This document shows, one piece after another, positions 1-8,183 of a DNA stretch of 43,783 bases. The notes below the pieces were generated by a model, which saw nothing but the letters and a program-made list of their open reading frames with translations, made no database searches and was not told the DNA's origin. The position numbers and the translations under genes are program-made. This DNA is from JBDRHL01 sp043816955 (GTDB lineage Bacteria > Planctomycetota > Phycisphaerae > Sedimentisphaerales > CAYZTY01), in assembly GCA_043816955.1 (NCBI GenBank), contig JBDRHL010000184.1, positions 1 through 43,783 on the forward strand, given 5' to 3'. Numbering within the stretch: position 1 is the first letter of the stretch; every line of letters starts with the position of its first letter.

Positions 1-3
1 ACG

Positions 4-1017
4 TTAAGTATTTGCGATTACAAAGTTTGGGAAATCCTCAAATATCCAGTCGTTCTTCAATGTTTGATATATGATTCCCAAAAACTTCCGGGCAGTAGCA
101 ATAATCGCTTTACCACTGCCACGATGGCGTTTGATACGTTCGTAATATCGACGTAAATAAGGACTGTAACGCGTAGCTACCAATGTGCATTGAACCAAAG
201 TTGTTCGGCCTATCTTTGAACCATTCTTGGTTATCCGGCCATGACGAACCGTCTCATTGGAGTCGGATACTCTGGGAACTATCCCAAAATATGCCGCCAG
301 CTTGTCTTCATCGGCAAAATCGTTGACATCATCGATTACCGAAAGAAGCACTGTTGCTGAACGCTCACCGATACCCTTGATGCTGGCAAGGTTCTTATGG
401 CCCTTAAGATTCTTACCATATTCCGACATCTGCTCATCCAGCTTCTTGATGCTGTTATTTAATGAACGTATCTGTTCGACAAGAACCTCAAGCTCAACAC
501 GGACAATCACATCCCAATCAAGAGACAATACTTTCTTCAGATGTTTTTCAGCCGACAATGACTCTTTCTTGTACTTCATACCGTGACGGTTAAGTACATT
601 GTGAATCTTGTTGATCAAAGCTGTACGCTGCTTGACCAGCTTATCTCTGGTGCCGGCCAATGAATGTAATTGTGCGTTTTCTTTGCTTTTCATTCTTGCC
701 TCAAGCAGCATATCCTTACTCAAAAAAAAGGCCAATGTCCTGGCATCATGCTTGTCAGTCTTCTTGACTGACTTGCGGATAACCTTAAACTGATGAGGGT
801 CAACCACAACAACCCTCGAAACTCGATTACTGACCTGTTCGGCAAACCAGGCTGTATTGCCGGTCGCCTCTACCGCAAGTTCATCACGCTTACGCAAGGT
901 CTTGCGAAACTGACCTGTCCTTCTGATGTCAAAGGTTGCTATCCGTTCCTTGCCCTGACTGCTTCGGTAGCAAACAGTGAAACTGTTGCTGTGCAAATCT
1001 ACTCCCAAATAACTCAT
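4..1017 (-). CDS. IS110-family transposase (DEDD/RuvC-like, bridge-RNA-guided recombinase type)
   Basis: The 337-residue protein has the two IS110 domains. The N-terminal RuvC-like DEDD domain shows GVDLHSN near residue 5, AVEATGN near 47 and DPHQ followed by KTDKHDARTLA near 80-95. The C-terminal Transposase_20 domain shows SIKGIGERSA, AAYFGIVPRVSDS and the motif GRITKNGSKIGRTTL, which carries the conserved serine. I chose the ATG at 1017 because AGGAG lies about 9 bases upstream and the protein then begins MSYLGVDLHS, as in the family; the frame stays open upstream but that part does not resemble the family. All key residues seem present, so the gene looks intact. In characterised IS110 members (IS621) this enzyme recombines DNA guided by a structured RNA from the element's non-coding end. 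Confidence 0.93.
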   Translation of the reverse strand: MSYLGVDLHSNSFTVCYRSSQGKERIATFDIRRTGQFRKTLRKRDELAVEATGNTAWFAEQVSNRVSRVVVVDPHQFKVIRKSVKKTDKHDARTLAFFLSKDMLLEARMKSKENAQLHSLAGTRDKLVKQRTALINKIHNVLNRHGMKYKKESLSAEKHLKKVLSLDWDVIVRVELEVLVEQIRSLNNSIKKLDEQMSEYGKNLKGHKNLASIKGIGERSATVLLSVIDDVNDFADEDKLAAYFGIVPRVSDSNETVRHGRITKNGSKIGRTTLVQCTLVATRYSPYLRRYYERIKRHRGSGKAIIATARKFLGIIYQTLKNDWIFEDFPNFVIANT

Positions 1018-1044
1018 CTGCAATTCTCCTAATCTCAAAAAAAA

Positions 1045-1200
1045 GGTTAATATTACTTGGAGTAGACTTGTCCTTGTCGATGGACTTACTGCGTCGGCGC
1101 TCACCATACTCCTATACAGGGTCGCAATGCCCTAAGGTGGCTGATTCGGTCATAGGTCTGATTAATCTCCTTCACGAGGTCACAATGCCCCATATAAACA
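1045..1200 (-). ncRNA. candidate IS110 bridge RNA region
   Basis: In the IS110 group (as opposed to IS1111) the bridge RNA is encoded between the element's left end and the transposase start, which is this position. Read on the minus strand, the segment has two similar 24-base units, each with GGGCATTG followed by short CCT/AGG arms around different loops. It ends at a run of eight T (1044-1037) before the transposase ribosome binding site. The boundaries are guesses, and no folding or comparison with other copies could be run. Confidence 0.35.
1109..1190 (-). repeat. two direct copies of a 24-base motif in the IS110 leader
   Basis: Copies lie at 1109-1132 and 1167-1190, 58 bases apart, with 19 of 24 positions identical. 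The most conserved part is GGTCRCAATGCCC on the + strand (1120-1132 and 1178-1190). The differences fall mainly in the short loop between the CCT and AGG arms. Confidence 0.8.
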
Positions 1201-1282
1201 ATGCAGCCTATGGCCTATTCTACTCCGGCTGAAAGTCCAATCGTAACCGAAGCTCAAACGCCAACAAAATATTTTACGAACA

Positions 1283-1342
1283 GATATTTTTTCGCTTTTT
1301 TCCCCTTCACAATACATGGCGAAAAAAGAAAGAAAAAATATC
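1283..1342. repeat. A/T-rich inverted repeat downstream of the polysaccharide operon
   Basis: GATATTTTTTC at 1283-1293 pairs perfectly with GAAAAAATATC at 1332-1342. CTTTTTTC at 1295-1302 pairs with GAAAAAAG at 1321-1328, giving a long imperfect stem. It lies between the last glycosyltransferase stop and the IS110 element, where a terminator or an old element boundary would be expected. The rest of 1191-1467 shows no gene I can support. Confidence 0.5.
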
Positions 1343-1360
1343 ATTCACTTGTCAAAGAGC

Positions 1361-1380
1361 CGTTTCCCGCCGAAGGCGGG
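1361..1380 (-). terminator. possible terminator hairpin after the polysaccharide operon
   Basis: CCCGCC (1366-1371) pairs with GGCGGG (1375-1380) around a three-base loop, a 6-bp GC stem. It lies about 90 bases past the stop of the last operon gene. On the minus strand it is followed only by AAACGGCTCTTTG, without a proper T run, so terminator function is uncertain. Confidence 0.3.
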
Positions 1381-1467
1381 TTTATCGTACCATCTCCTTC
1401 CGGTATTTACATTTACCCAAAAGCTTATCAGCCAATATAGCTGCCCAACTAACAAGTTGCAAGATTA

Positions 1468-2766
1468 TCACCCGTTTTGAGATCTACCGCTACCACCAAG
1501 GCGGTAAGAAAACCAAGTTTTACCGTATCTTTCAGTCGAACGGCGTGACATGATTTCTCTTATAAACTTATAAATCTCCTGTGTTCTTGTTTTGTAGTTA
1601 AAATATTTTTGCGCCCTCCGCCATGCGGACATAGCAATATGCCGACCATGGTCAGGCATATTAATCAATTCCTCCAGGCCTTTAGCTATGGTTTCTGCAT
1701 TCGCAGGTCTTATAACCATAGCATCGATCCTGTCCTTGAGATACAAGGGAATATCTCCGACACTTGCTGTAATGACCGGGCACCCGGAAATCAAATATTC
1801 AGGAAGTCTGGTCGGAAAAGCTGCTTTTGCGGTTACATCATCAGGCCGAATAAAAAGAAGCGCATCCGCTTCGTGAAGTCTTTGTCTCACCTCGTCATCG
1901 CTGACTCTTCCAAGAAAATTAACTTTGTTCCTTAACAGGCCGTCACTTTCACAATACTTCCTGGCTTTCAAAGCCTGCCCCGCCAATCCTGCCGAGCCTA
2001 CAATATTAAATTCAACATTATAATTTTGTAACAGGAGCGATTTTACAGCTCCAAGCATTTCAAAAGGCCCGTCTCGATGTCCCATACCACCTAAATATAC
2101 GACATTAAAAGGAGCAGAAAAAGCATCCCCACCCGTCTCCTTAAGCCTTAATTCATCAGGCACTTCAATAACAGCGGGTATACAGATAGACTTTGTGCCG
2201 CGCTTGTTGTAGAAATCTGTCAAAAACCTGGAAATGCCGATCACGCCATCTGATTTTACCACGGAAAAACGAGCACCTATTTGGCAGTCCAGAAAATAGG
2301 GATTTAAAATCCCGCCCCTGAAGTAATTTACCCCAGGCCACTCTACTATATCCCGAATAAGAACAAAATCATATCTTTCCTTCAGGCGATTGAACTCTTT
2401 CAGCGCCGCATGACTGATAGTGTATTGTATAACAACATCTGCCTGTTTTTCTTTAAGCAACTGTTCTACTCTATCACTTGCCCGTCCTATTCCTTTCCGC
2501 CAGGTTTGGTGCCATTTAATCCTGTCAAAAAATGACCGCTTTTCCCGATGACCATAACTGAAACCAACTACGCTTTCATAAGGAATATCCATATAATAGC
2601 GATTGCCGTCCTCTTTCAAATCCGCTTTACGATCAGATATTTCGACCTGACTAATAACTCGAACCTGTGCACCTGCTTCTTTCAAACCTCGTGCAAAATA
2701 TCTCATCCTGGAGGCGCTGGCACTGCCAAAGGGAAAAAGAAAATTACCCACAATAACAATTTTCAC
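1468..2766 (-). CDS. GT4-type glycosyltransferase
   Basis: The 432-residue GT-B fold glycosyltransferase begins MKIVIVGNFLFPFGSASASR, a typical glycine-rich N-terminal donor/acceptor domain. The C-terminal half has NVVYLGGMGHRDGP and LPEYLISGCPVITASVGDIP, the family 4 nucleotide-sugar site with its conserved glutamate. It probably adds one sugar to the lipid-linked repeat unit on the cytoplasmic side of the membrane; donor and linkage cannot be read. The start is GTG and overlaps the preceding gene's stop by four bases (GTGA), indicating translational coupling. It is the last gene of the operon. The C-terminal tail past about residue 405 is basic and serine/glycine-rich. Confidence 0.85.
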   Translation of the reverse strand: MKIVIVGNFLFPFGSASASRMRYFARGLKEAGAQVRVISQVEISDRKADLKEDGNRYYMDIPYESVVGFSYGHREKRSFFDRIKWHQTWRKGIGRASDRVEQLLKEKQADVVIQYTISHAALKEFNRLKERYDFVLIRDIVEWPGVNYFRGGILNPYFLDCQIGARFSVVKSDGVIGISRFLTDFYNKRGTKSICIPAVIEVPDELRLKETGGDAFSAPFNVVYLGGMGHRDGPFEMLGAVKSLLLQNYNVEFNIVGSAGLAGQALKARKYCESDGLLRNKVNFLGRVSDDEVRQRLHEADALLFIRPDDVTAKAAFPTRLPEYLISGCPVITASVGDIPLYLKDRIDAMVIRPANAETIAKGLEELINMPDHGRHIAMSAWRRAQKYFNYKTRTQEIYKFIREIMSRRSTERYGKTWFSYRLGGSGRSQNG

Positions 2767-4013
2767 TTCTTATTCCAGAGCTTTAATACCTCATGATAGG
2801 CTTCGAGCGTTTCGTTAAAAACTTTTCGAGGATCATGCCTTTTCAGCGCCGCTTCCCTCGCATTTCGACCCAGCGATCTTGATAAACCGATATCATCCAG
2901 CACAGTTATCAGGCTGCTTTTCAAACGCTCCAGATTTCCCGTCTCAAATAATAAACCGCTGACCCGGTTATCAATCATCGATTTGATACCCCCTGTCATA
3001 CAGGCAACACACGGCAAACCGACACACATCGCTTCGGCCAGACTGTTCGGGTTGTTGTCAAGATATGTTGCGTGAACATAAACTCGGGCGTTTTTCAGCT
3101 CATCGGCGATCTGTTCCTCACCAAGGTAACCAAGAAATTTTATCTTGGCCTCTACACCCAGCTTCCTAGCTAACTTTAATAAATAACCTTCCCAGCCCCT
3201 GTCACTTTTATTGCCCGTCATTCTAAGTTCAATATCGGGATACTTGTCCCGCAGTTCTGCAATAACACGTATCAAATCATGAAAGCCCTTTGCGGGCGTA
3301 CACCGCGAACAGGCAAATAACCGGAAATTATCCTCACAGTCACCCTGCCATATGGTCTTATAAAAACTTGGCCTTAAAACCCGCCATGCCTGATAATAAC
3401 CCTTAAGTTCTCGCGCCATTTCATGTACACATGATTTATCCCATTCTGTCCTCCCTATATAGTAATGATTCCTCTCAAATACCTTCTGTTCACTTTTATA
3501 TCTTAAATAATTGGTCGCTTCAGTAAATAGGACACCCAATATATATTTGATGTTTTTATAAGAATACATATTTTTAAGAATAACATCCATAAAGCTTAAA
3601 TTGCCATAAGGACGCTGAATTACCGCTTTCATAAAAAGTTGTATGGTTACCACAACAGGAACATTTACAAAAGGCGTTATTTGACCATAAAAATACTCTG
3701 TCCCATTAACATCAACAATATCAACATCCAGATTATTTATTAACCCGGCAAGTTGATTTAAAAGTTTTCTAGAATTTAAACCTGAAATGTTCCATGCAGA
3801 CGCAGGAAACGAATAATATCGGATGCCGTCTTCTTCAAACATTTTGTAAGATTTATATATCGGGCTACAATTGACTATTGTCAAATCAATTGAAGAATCC
3901 TTCCTGAATTCATTTGCAAGCCCGCTTAACCACCAACCTGAACCAGAAGGTTTCATTCCCAACTGCTTCAAAACCGCCGGCATGGGAATATTTACAAACC
4001 ACAGCACATTCAT
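2763..4013 (-). CDS. GT4-type glycosyltransferase
   Basis: The 416-residue family 4 glycosyltransferase has an N-terminal MNVLWFVNIPMP strand with a GSGWWLSGLA loop. The central RLFACSRCTPAKGFHDLI region is the usual hinge into the C-terminal Rossmann domain. NPNSLAEAMCVGLPCVA is the E-x7-E-type donor site. It most likely acts in assembly of the surface glycan. The ATG is preceded by AGGAG at 5 bases. It follows the acyltransferase gene by 19 bases and overlaps the next glycosyltransferase by four bases. Confidence 0.87.
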   Translation of the reverse strand: MNVLWFVNIPMPAVLKQLGMKPSGSGWWLSGLANEFRKDSSIDLTIVNCSPIYKSYKMFEEDGIRYYSFPASAWNISGLNSRKLLNQLAGLINNLDVDIVDVNGTEYFYGQITPFVNVPVVVTIQLFMKAVIQRPYGNLSFMDVILKNMYSYKNIKYILGVLFTEATNYLRYKSEQKVFERNHYYIGRTEWDKSCVHEMARELKGYYQAWRVLRPSFYKTIWQGDCEDNFRLFACSRCTPAKGFHDLIRVIAELRDKYPDIELRMTGNKSDRGWEGYLLKLARKLGVEAKIKFLGYLGEEQIADELKNARVYVHATYLDNNPNSLAEAMCVGLPCVACMTGGIKSMIDNRVSGLLFETGNLERLKSSLITVLDDIGLSRSLGRNAREAALKRHDPRKVFNETLEAYHEVLKLWNKK

Positions 4014-4032
4014 AGCTACTCCTGCTGATCAA

Positions 4033-4644
4033 CTAGATCATTCTTATAAATCCTGCCGGATTACCGCCCCATATCTGCCGAGGCGGTATATCATGTGTAA
4101 CAACCGAACCTGCCCCTACTACCGACTGGTCCCCGATTGTAACACCTTTTAATATGATTACATGACCGCCGATAAAACACTCTTTTCCGATAGTTATCGG
4201 CGCAGTTTTAACCTCATAATCACCGCCAAGTCTTATTTCCGGCTTCAATGAGTGAAAATTAGTATCGTAGATACACGTATCGCCCCCGATAAAAGTCTTT
4301 TCCCCTATGCTTACCCTTTCAGAACAGACTATTGTTGAGTTGGAGATCCCAACATCGTTCCCAATAAATAACTCAGCGCCGCGATTTACCCAGAAACCCG
4401 TCCTTTGAGAACCACCGACAGCATTATATGCGAATCCTGAAATGATTCTTACATTGTTCCCCAACACAACCTTGCTGTTCGGACTTATATGCAGATTAAG
4501 CCTGCCGCTGACCCGGACACCCCTGCCTGACTTGACTCCGCATATCTTGAATCGCAGCAGGGAAATAACCGTGTAGCAGCTTACCCTCCACTTCATAAGG
4601 CAAACATAACCAAAAACAGCGATTTTTCTGAAATATCCGCTCAT
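4033..4644 (-). CDS. hexapeptide-repeat O- or N-acyltransferase
   Basis: The 203-residue protein is of the left-handed beta-helix acyltransferase family (LacA/WcaF/NodL type). It has repeated [LIV]-G-x4 units from about residue 60, a FIGGDTCIYDTNFHS segment whose histidine fits the catalytic base, and the closing turns ITIGKECFIGGHVIILKGVTIGDQSVVGAGSVV followed by a typical GGNPAG. It probably acetylates a sugar of the repeat unit or a nucleotide-sugar intermediate. An N-acetyl role in the amino-sugar branch fed by the aminotransferase gene upstream is possible but unproven. The ATG has AGGG about 5 bases upstream. Confidence 0.85.
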   Translation of the reverse strand: MSGYFRKIAVFGYVCLMKWRVSCYTVISLLRFKICGVKSGRGVRVSGRLNLHISPNSKVVLGNNVRIISGFAYNAVGGSQRTGFWVNRGAELFIGNDVGISNSTIVCSERVSIGEKTFIGGDTCIYDTNFHSLKPEIRLGGDYEVKTAPITIGKECFIGGHVIILKGVTIGDQSVVGAGSVVTHDIPPRQIWGGNPAGFIRMI

Positions 4645-4661
4645 CTGGACCCTGCGCCTTC

Positions 4662-6083
4662 TTAATGCTTCAAAGTGCCTTCTTCCGAAAGATTGTTTTC
4701 CTCATAAATATACGAACCATAGGATAAGGCCGTGTGATACTGGGCCTCCGCATTCGTAAGTAAACCTACACAAATAAAAAAGGTAAGCTGAATATTCACT
4801 GCACCCAGGTATCTCCCTGCGCCGCTCATCGCAATCATCGTCAATACCCAACAGTACATTGCCAGTATAGCCCAGTAATCATAATCATCCGAACAGACTT
4901 TCAGATATTTATATATCCTTGCCAGCCAGAAAATGACACAGCTCCACAGTATCAAAGCAAATACGCCTGTCTCATACAAAGTCTCTATAAGTAGGTTATG
5001 AATAGGCACGTACCGTACATCGCCTTCACCCTCGCCTTCATATGTAACAAGCCAAATACCAAAACCCGTCCCTTTGAACGGATGGCTCTTCCACTGATCT
5101 ATTCCCCAACCCCACGCCGCAAAACGCCTGCCGGATAAATCCCTTGACCCTGCCGAGACCTGGAGTTTCAGGTATTTCCTGTTAATCCATTCCCGCAAAG
5201 CGTCATTGCCCAATGTGAACATATATGACATTAATAATGCTGCTCCCACAGCAAGCATCGTAGCAACCTTAAAAGTTCTTAAATAAACTTTCAGGCCTAA
5301 CTTTCTGCTTGAAATAACAAAAAAAATCAAAACGAAAAAATTTGCAAGAACAAAAACGCCAATTGTAGGCTTATGAAAAGGAGCGATAATGCCATATGAA
5401 ATAATGAACAAACTCAAAAAGGTGCCTTTATCGGTTATAACCTTTTGAGATAGAATTGCAATATACATAAAGATTAGAATATATTCACTATACCACCCAA
5501 TTTGAAACCTCGAATCTTCATAAATCAATCCCGCAAAAGTCATAATCCCGATAGTGCCGTTATAAATGGCCATTAACATTCCTGCTTTATAAAACCGCCT
5601 AAGCAGCACCGACAACCTCACCCTCGGAGCAAGCGAACAGATCACCGGCACAATCCACGCCCCCAGAACCGTCTGACGTAAGTCTGCCAGCCAGAAATTC
5701 CCGGGAGCACCTGATAGCAGACCATTTAAAGCCCCGTAAATACCCCAACAGAAAATCAATACAAGCATCCATAAGCCTCTTGTCGTCTTATGCCCATAAG
5801 TTCTCCCTCTTGTAATAATATATAGCCCGATAAGGGCGGTTAAAGGATTATAAAAGATCAGCTCAGAGGGAAAAAGGTCCCACGGAGTGATCCTCGTCCA
5901 CCACGCCCCTCCCTCTCCAAAAGCTCCCCGCAGATATGGCGTAAACAAACCTTCAACCAGGAGAATCAGCCACATAAGTAATATGAGATTCTCAGCAAAC
6001 CTGCTGGGATTCTGGTACCCGGAGGGTATCTGGCCCAAAGAATCATCAAGGGTATCATCAGAATATGATATGGCATTAATCAT
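4662..6083 (-). CDS. O-antigen polymerase/ligase-like membrane protein (Wzy/WaaL superfamily)
   Basis: The 473-residue polytopic protein has about ten to twelve hydrophobic segments and a larger extracytoplasmic loop around residues 310-370. That loop contains GTGFGIWLVTYE and YVPIHNLLIETLYETG, the HN-x-E signature of the Wzy_C (PF04932) domain. It probably polymerises lipid-linked repeat units, or ligates them, in the periplasm. Being next to a flippase gene favours the polymerase role, but sequence alone does not separate the two. The start codon lies inside the end of the flippase gene (8-base overlap) with no clear Shine-Dalgarno, so translation is probably coupled. Confidence 0.82.
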   Translation of the reverse strand: MINAISYSDDTLDDSLGQIPSGYQNPSRFAENLILLMWLILLVEGLFTPYLRGAFGEGGAWWTRITPWDLFPSELIFYNPLTALIGLYIITRGRTYGHKTTRGLWMLVLIFCWGIYGALNGLLSGAPGNFWLADLRQTVLGAWIVPVICSLAPRVRLSVLLRRFYKAGMLMAIYNGTIGIMTFAGLIYEDSRFQIGWYSEYILIFMYIAILSQKVITDKGTFLSLFIISYGIIAPFHKPTIGVFVLANFFVLIFFVISSRKLGLKVYLRTFKVATMLAVGAALLMSYMFTLGNDALREWINRKYLKLQVSAGSRDLSGRRFAAWGWGIDQWKSHPFKGTGFGIWLVTYEGEGEGDVRYVPIHNLLIETLYETGVFALILWSCVIFWLARIYKYLKVCSDDYDYWAILAMYCWVLTMIAMSGAGRYLGAVNIQLTFFICVGLLTNAEAQYHTALSYGSYIYEENNLSEEGTLKH

Positions 6084-7407
6084 CTTTTAAGAACTTCTTA
6101 TCCGTGCTTCTTACATAAAGTAAATAAACAATAAGCCCCAGATTTATAATTAAATATGAAACACAAATAGCCAGCGCCAGCCCTTTTGCTCCCTTACTCA
6201 GAATCAACAACCATGCTAAAATCAAAACAACGCTGCGCAAACTACAAAACGAAAAATCAACCCATGCTTTACCGCGAGACTGAGCTACCTGTGAAAGAAG
6301 CCGCGCCAGTATCTGAAGATATACAGCAATGATCATTACAATTAATACTATGGAACCTCCAATAAAGTCCTTGCCGTAACTGTGCATTATTAATTTGCTC
6401 ATAACAATTATAGGCACACTTATAAGAAGCGCAATACCCGAAACAGCAGAAATACTCCCCCTGATCGCTCTGTAGTACCTTCTGAAATCTTTTTGCCCGT
6501 AAAGGTTCGACAAAACAGGCAATGTAACGCTGAGAACGCGAAGAGGAATGAATTGAACCGCACTTTGCCATTGCAAAGTTGCATTGTATATGCCCATTTC
6601 TGCATATCCATTAGGTTGATTAACCAGCAAAATATTGCACAGCCACGAAGCCGGACCAATAATCATACCTGCCAAAAAAGTCGGTACCGAAAAGTTCCAT
6701 AAAATAGGCCACTCTCGCCTGACTCCCCTGTATGAAATCACTATCCCCTTGTCCCTGCAGCATTTCCTTAAAACTACTTCAAAGATAATACAGGCAAACA
6801 GCCGTGAAAACATCAAACCTCCAACCGCCCCATTAAGACTCCACAATAAAACCCCGACAGAAATAAACAATAAAGTTAATATACCAACAACAAAATTACC
6901 ATAGGCAAGCGGCCTGAATGATTCAAGCCCCGCAAATGCCGCCATCTGAACATTGCTTACTGTATTGAAAATCAACAGGGGTACCCCTAATCGTAATGCT
7001 GATACCAAATTATAATTTCCAAGAATCTTTTCGGAAATACTATCTGCAAAAACAAAAAGAAAAACTGATACTAACAAGGAAGAAAAAAGACCTATGGAAA
7101 CAGGCAATCCTATGAATCTTCCGGCTCGTAACGGGTCAATATCTCTGAATTCCGCGATATGCTTAGTTGCCGTAATCCCTAAAGCCAGTCCCGCAAAAAC
7201 CCCGAACATTCCTATGGTGCTTTGGATAATACCGTATTGTCCGAACCCCACTTTACCAATCACCCTGGCAACAATTATCCCCGAAAGCAGCCCCATGCTC
7301 TGAACAAGCCCGGCACCTATAATAGACCATTTGGTGCTATGAATCAATCTGGAACGCAATGATTTTTTTGAGGAAACTTTTTCCGATCGTTGTAAGTTTT
7401 GTAGCAT
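6076..7407 (-). CDS. polysaccharide flippase (Wzx/MATE-like)
   Basis: The 443-residue protein has about 12-14 membrane segments. Its N-terminal TKWSIIGAGLVQSMGLLSGIIVARVIG and GQYGIIQSTIGMFGVFAGLALG are typical of the polysaccharide biosynthesis (PST/MOP) transporter family. It should flip undecaprenyl-linked repeat units across the inner membrane before polymerisation. The ATG has AAGG about 6 bases upstream. It sits between the methyltransferase and polymerase genes, the usual Wzx/Wzy pairing. No chain-length regulator (Wzz) or outer-membrane exporter (Wza) gene is visible in this window. Confidence 0.88.
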   Translation of the reverse strand: MLQNLQRSEKVSSKKSLRSRLIHSTKWSIIGAGLVQSMGLLSGIIVARVIGKVGFGQYGIIQSTIGMFGVFAGLALGITATKHIAEFRDIDPLRAGRFIGLPVSIGLFSSLLVSVFLFVFADSISEKILGNYNLVSALRLGVPLLIFNTVSNVQMAAFAGLESFRPLAYGNFVVGILTLLFISVGVLLWSLNGAVGGLMFSRLFACIIFEVVLRKCCRDKGIVISYRGVRREWPILWNFSVPTFLAGMIIGPASWLCNILLVNQPNGYAEMGIYNATLQWQSAVQFIPLRVLSVTLPVLSNLYGQKDFRRYYRAIRGSISAVSGIALLISVPIIVMSKLIMHSYGKDFIGGSIVLIVMIIAVYLQILARLLSQVAQSRGKAWVDFSFCSLRSVVLILAWLLILSKGAKGLALAICVSYLIINLGLIVYLLYVRSTDKKFLKDD

Positions 7408-7433
7408 AAAAACCTTTTTCAGGACACTAATAA

Positions 7434-8183
7434 TTAATTCTTCTTGAAAACTAAAATAATCGTATTAGCCTGTCCAGGTTCACATAATTCAATATTTTTG
7501 TAATAACTTTCTACATACTTCAGAAAATTATTCACAAAAGGAATTTTAGATTGTAAAGGCCAAAGGAAATCTGAATATTTAACCAACCTAGTGTATCGTT
7601 CCCAATACTTACCAGATTTTGTATGCCCTATCTTTTTTATGATTTCAAAATTACTTGGCATTAATTTAACAAGCGACTCTTCGGTAAAGTGCTGATAGTG
7701 TTTACTAATCACCGGCAAATTGACAGACGGCGCAGATATAATAAGCCTGCCGCCGGTTTTTAACGCCTGATTTAACATTTTGATACAATCAGAAATATCT
7801 CCTGGGGGGATATGTTCTATCACTTCAAGTAAAGTTATAATATCAAATTTCTCTTCTAAAAGTCGCTCAGTTGCATTCAAAACATGAAAGTTTGAATCCG
7901 GGTTAAAAGCTTTAGCAAATGCAATTGCATTCGCAGAATAATCAACTCCCGTATAATTTACATTTTCCTTTTTTAACTCATAACAAAGTCGCCCATCCCC
8001 GCATCCCACATCTAACAAACGTTCACCATTAAACGGCCTCAGTGTCTCACATACCGTTCTAAGCATACTTAAATAATGCAAGTGGAGCAGCCTTTTGTGT
8101 TTCTCAAAATATAAACTAAGATAATGATAAGGAAAGATATACTGTTCCTCTTGAATTTGCTGTTCTTTTGTCATTTGCTTCAT
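7434..8183 (-). CDS. class I SAM-dependent methyltransferase
   Basis: The 249-residue Rossmann-fold methyltransferase shows motif I (LLDVGCGDGRLCYEL, near residue 55), an acidic post-I residue in YTGVDYS, and the LLEVIEHIPPGD segment of the Methyltransf_11/23 families. The target is not evident. In this operon it may methylate a sugar hydroxyl, cap the chain, or act on a sugar precursor. The start codon directly follows the stop of the GDP-fucose synthase gene (TAA ends at 8184, ATG begins at 8183). Base composition is more A/T-rich than that of the sugar-nucleotide genes upstream, as often seen in glycan-specific genes. Confidence 0.83.
   Translation of the reverse strand: MKQMTKEQQIQEEQYIFPYHYLSLYFEKHKRLLHLHYLSMLRTVCETLRPFNGERLLDVGCGDGRLCYELKKENVNYTGVDYSANAIAFAKAFNPDSNFHVLNATERLLEEKFDIITLLEVIEHIPPGDISDCIKMLNQALKTGGRLIISAPSVNLPVISKHYQHFTEESLVKLMPSNFEIIKKIGHTKSGKYWERYTRLVKYSDFLWPLQSKIPFVNNFLKYVESYYKNIELCEPGQANTIILVFKKN

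Larger units (their letters stand above)
1..1200 (-). mobile_element. IS110-family insertion sequence, partial (cut by window edge)
   Basis: The segment holds a complete IS110-type transposase gene reading leftward, plus roughly 180 bases of upstream non-coding DNA with an internal duplication. IS110 elements have no long terminal inverted repeats, so the ends cannot be read from one copy. The end beyond the transposase stop lies outside the window. The upstream end lies somewhere between about 1190 and 1467; the coordinate given is nominal. The element sits just downstream of the polysaccharide operon and interrupts no recognisable gene. Confidence 0.65.

Noticed and set aside
1201..1440. 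79-codon open frame next to IS110
   Set aside because: It has no ribosome site, contains the A/T-rich inverted repeat in its middle and resembles no protein family.
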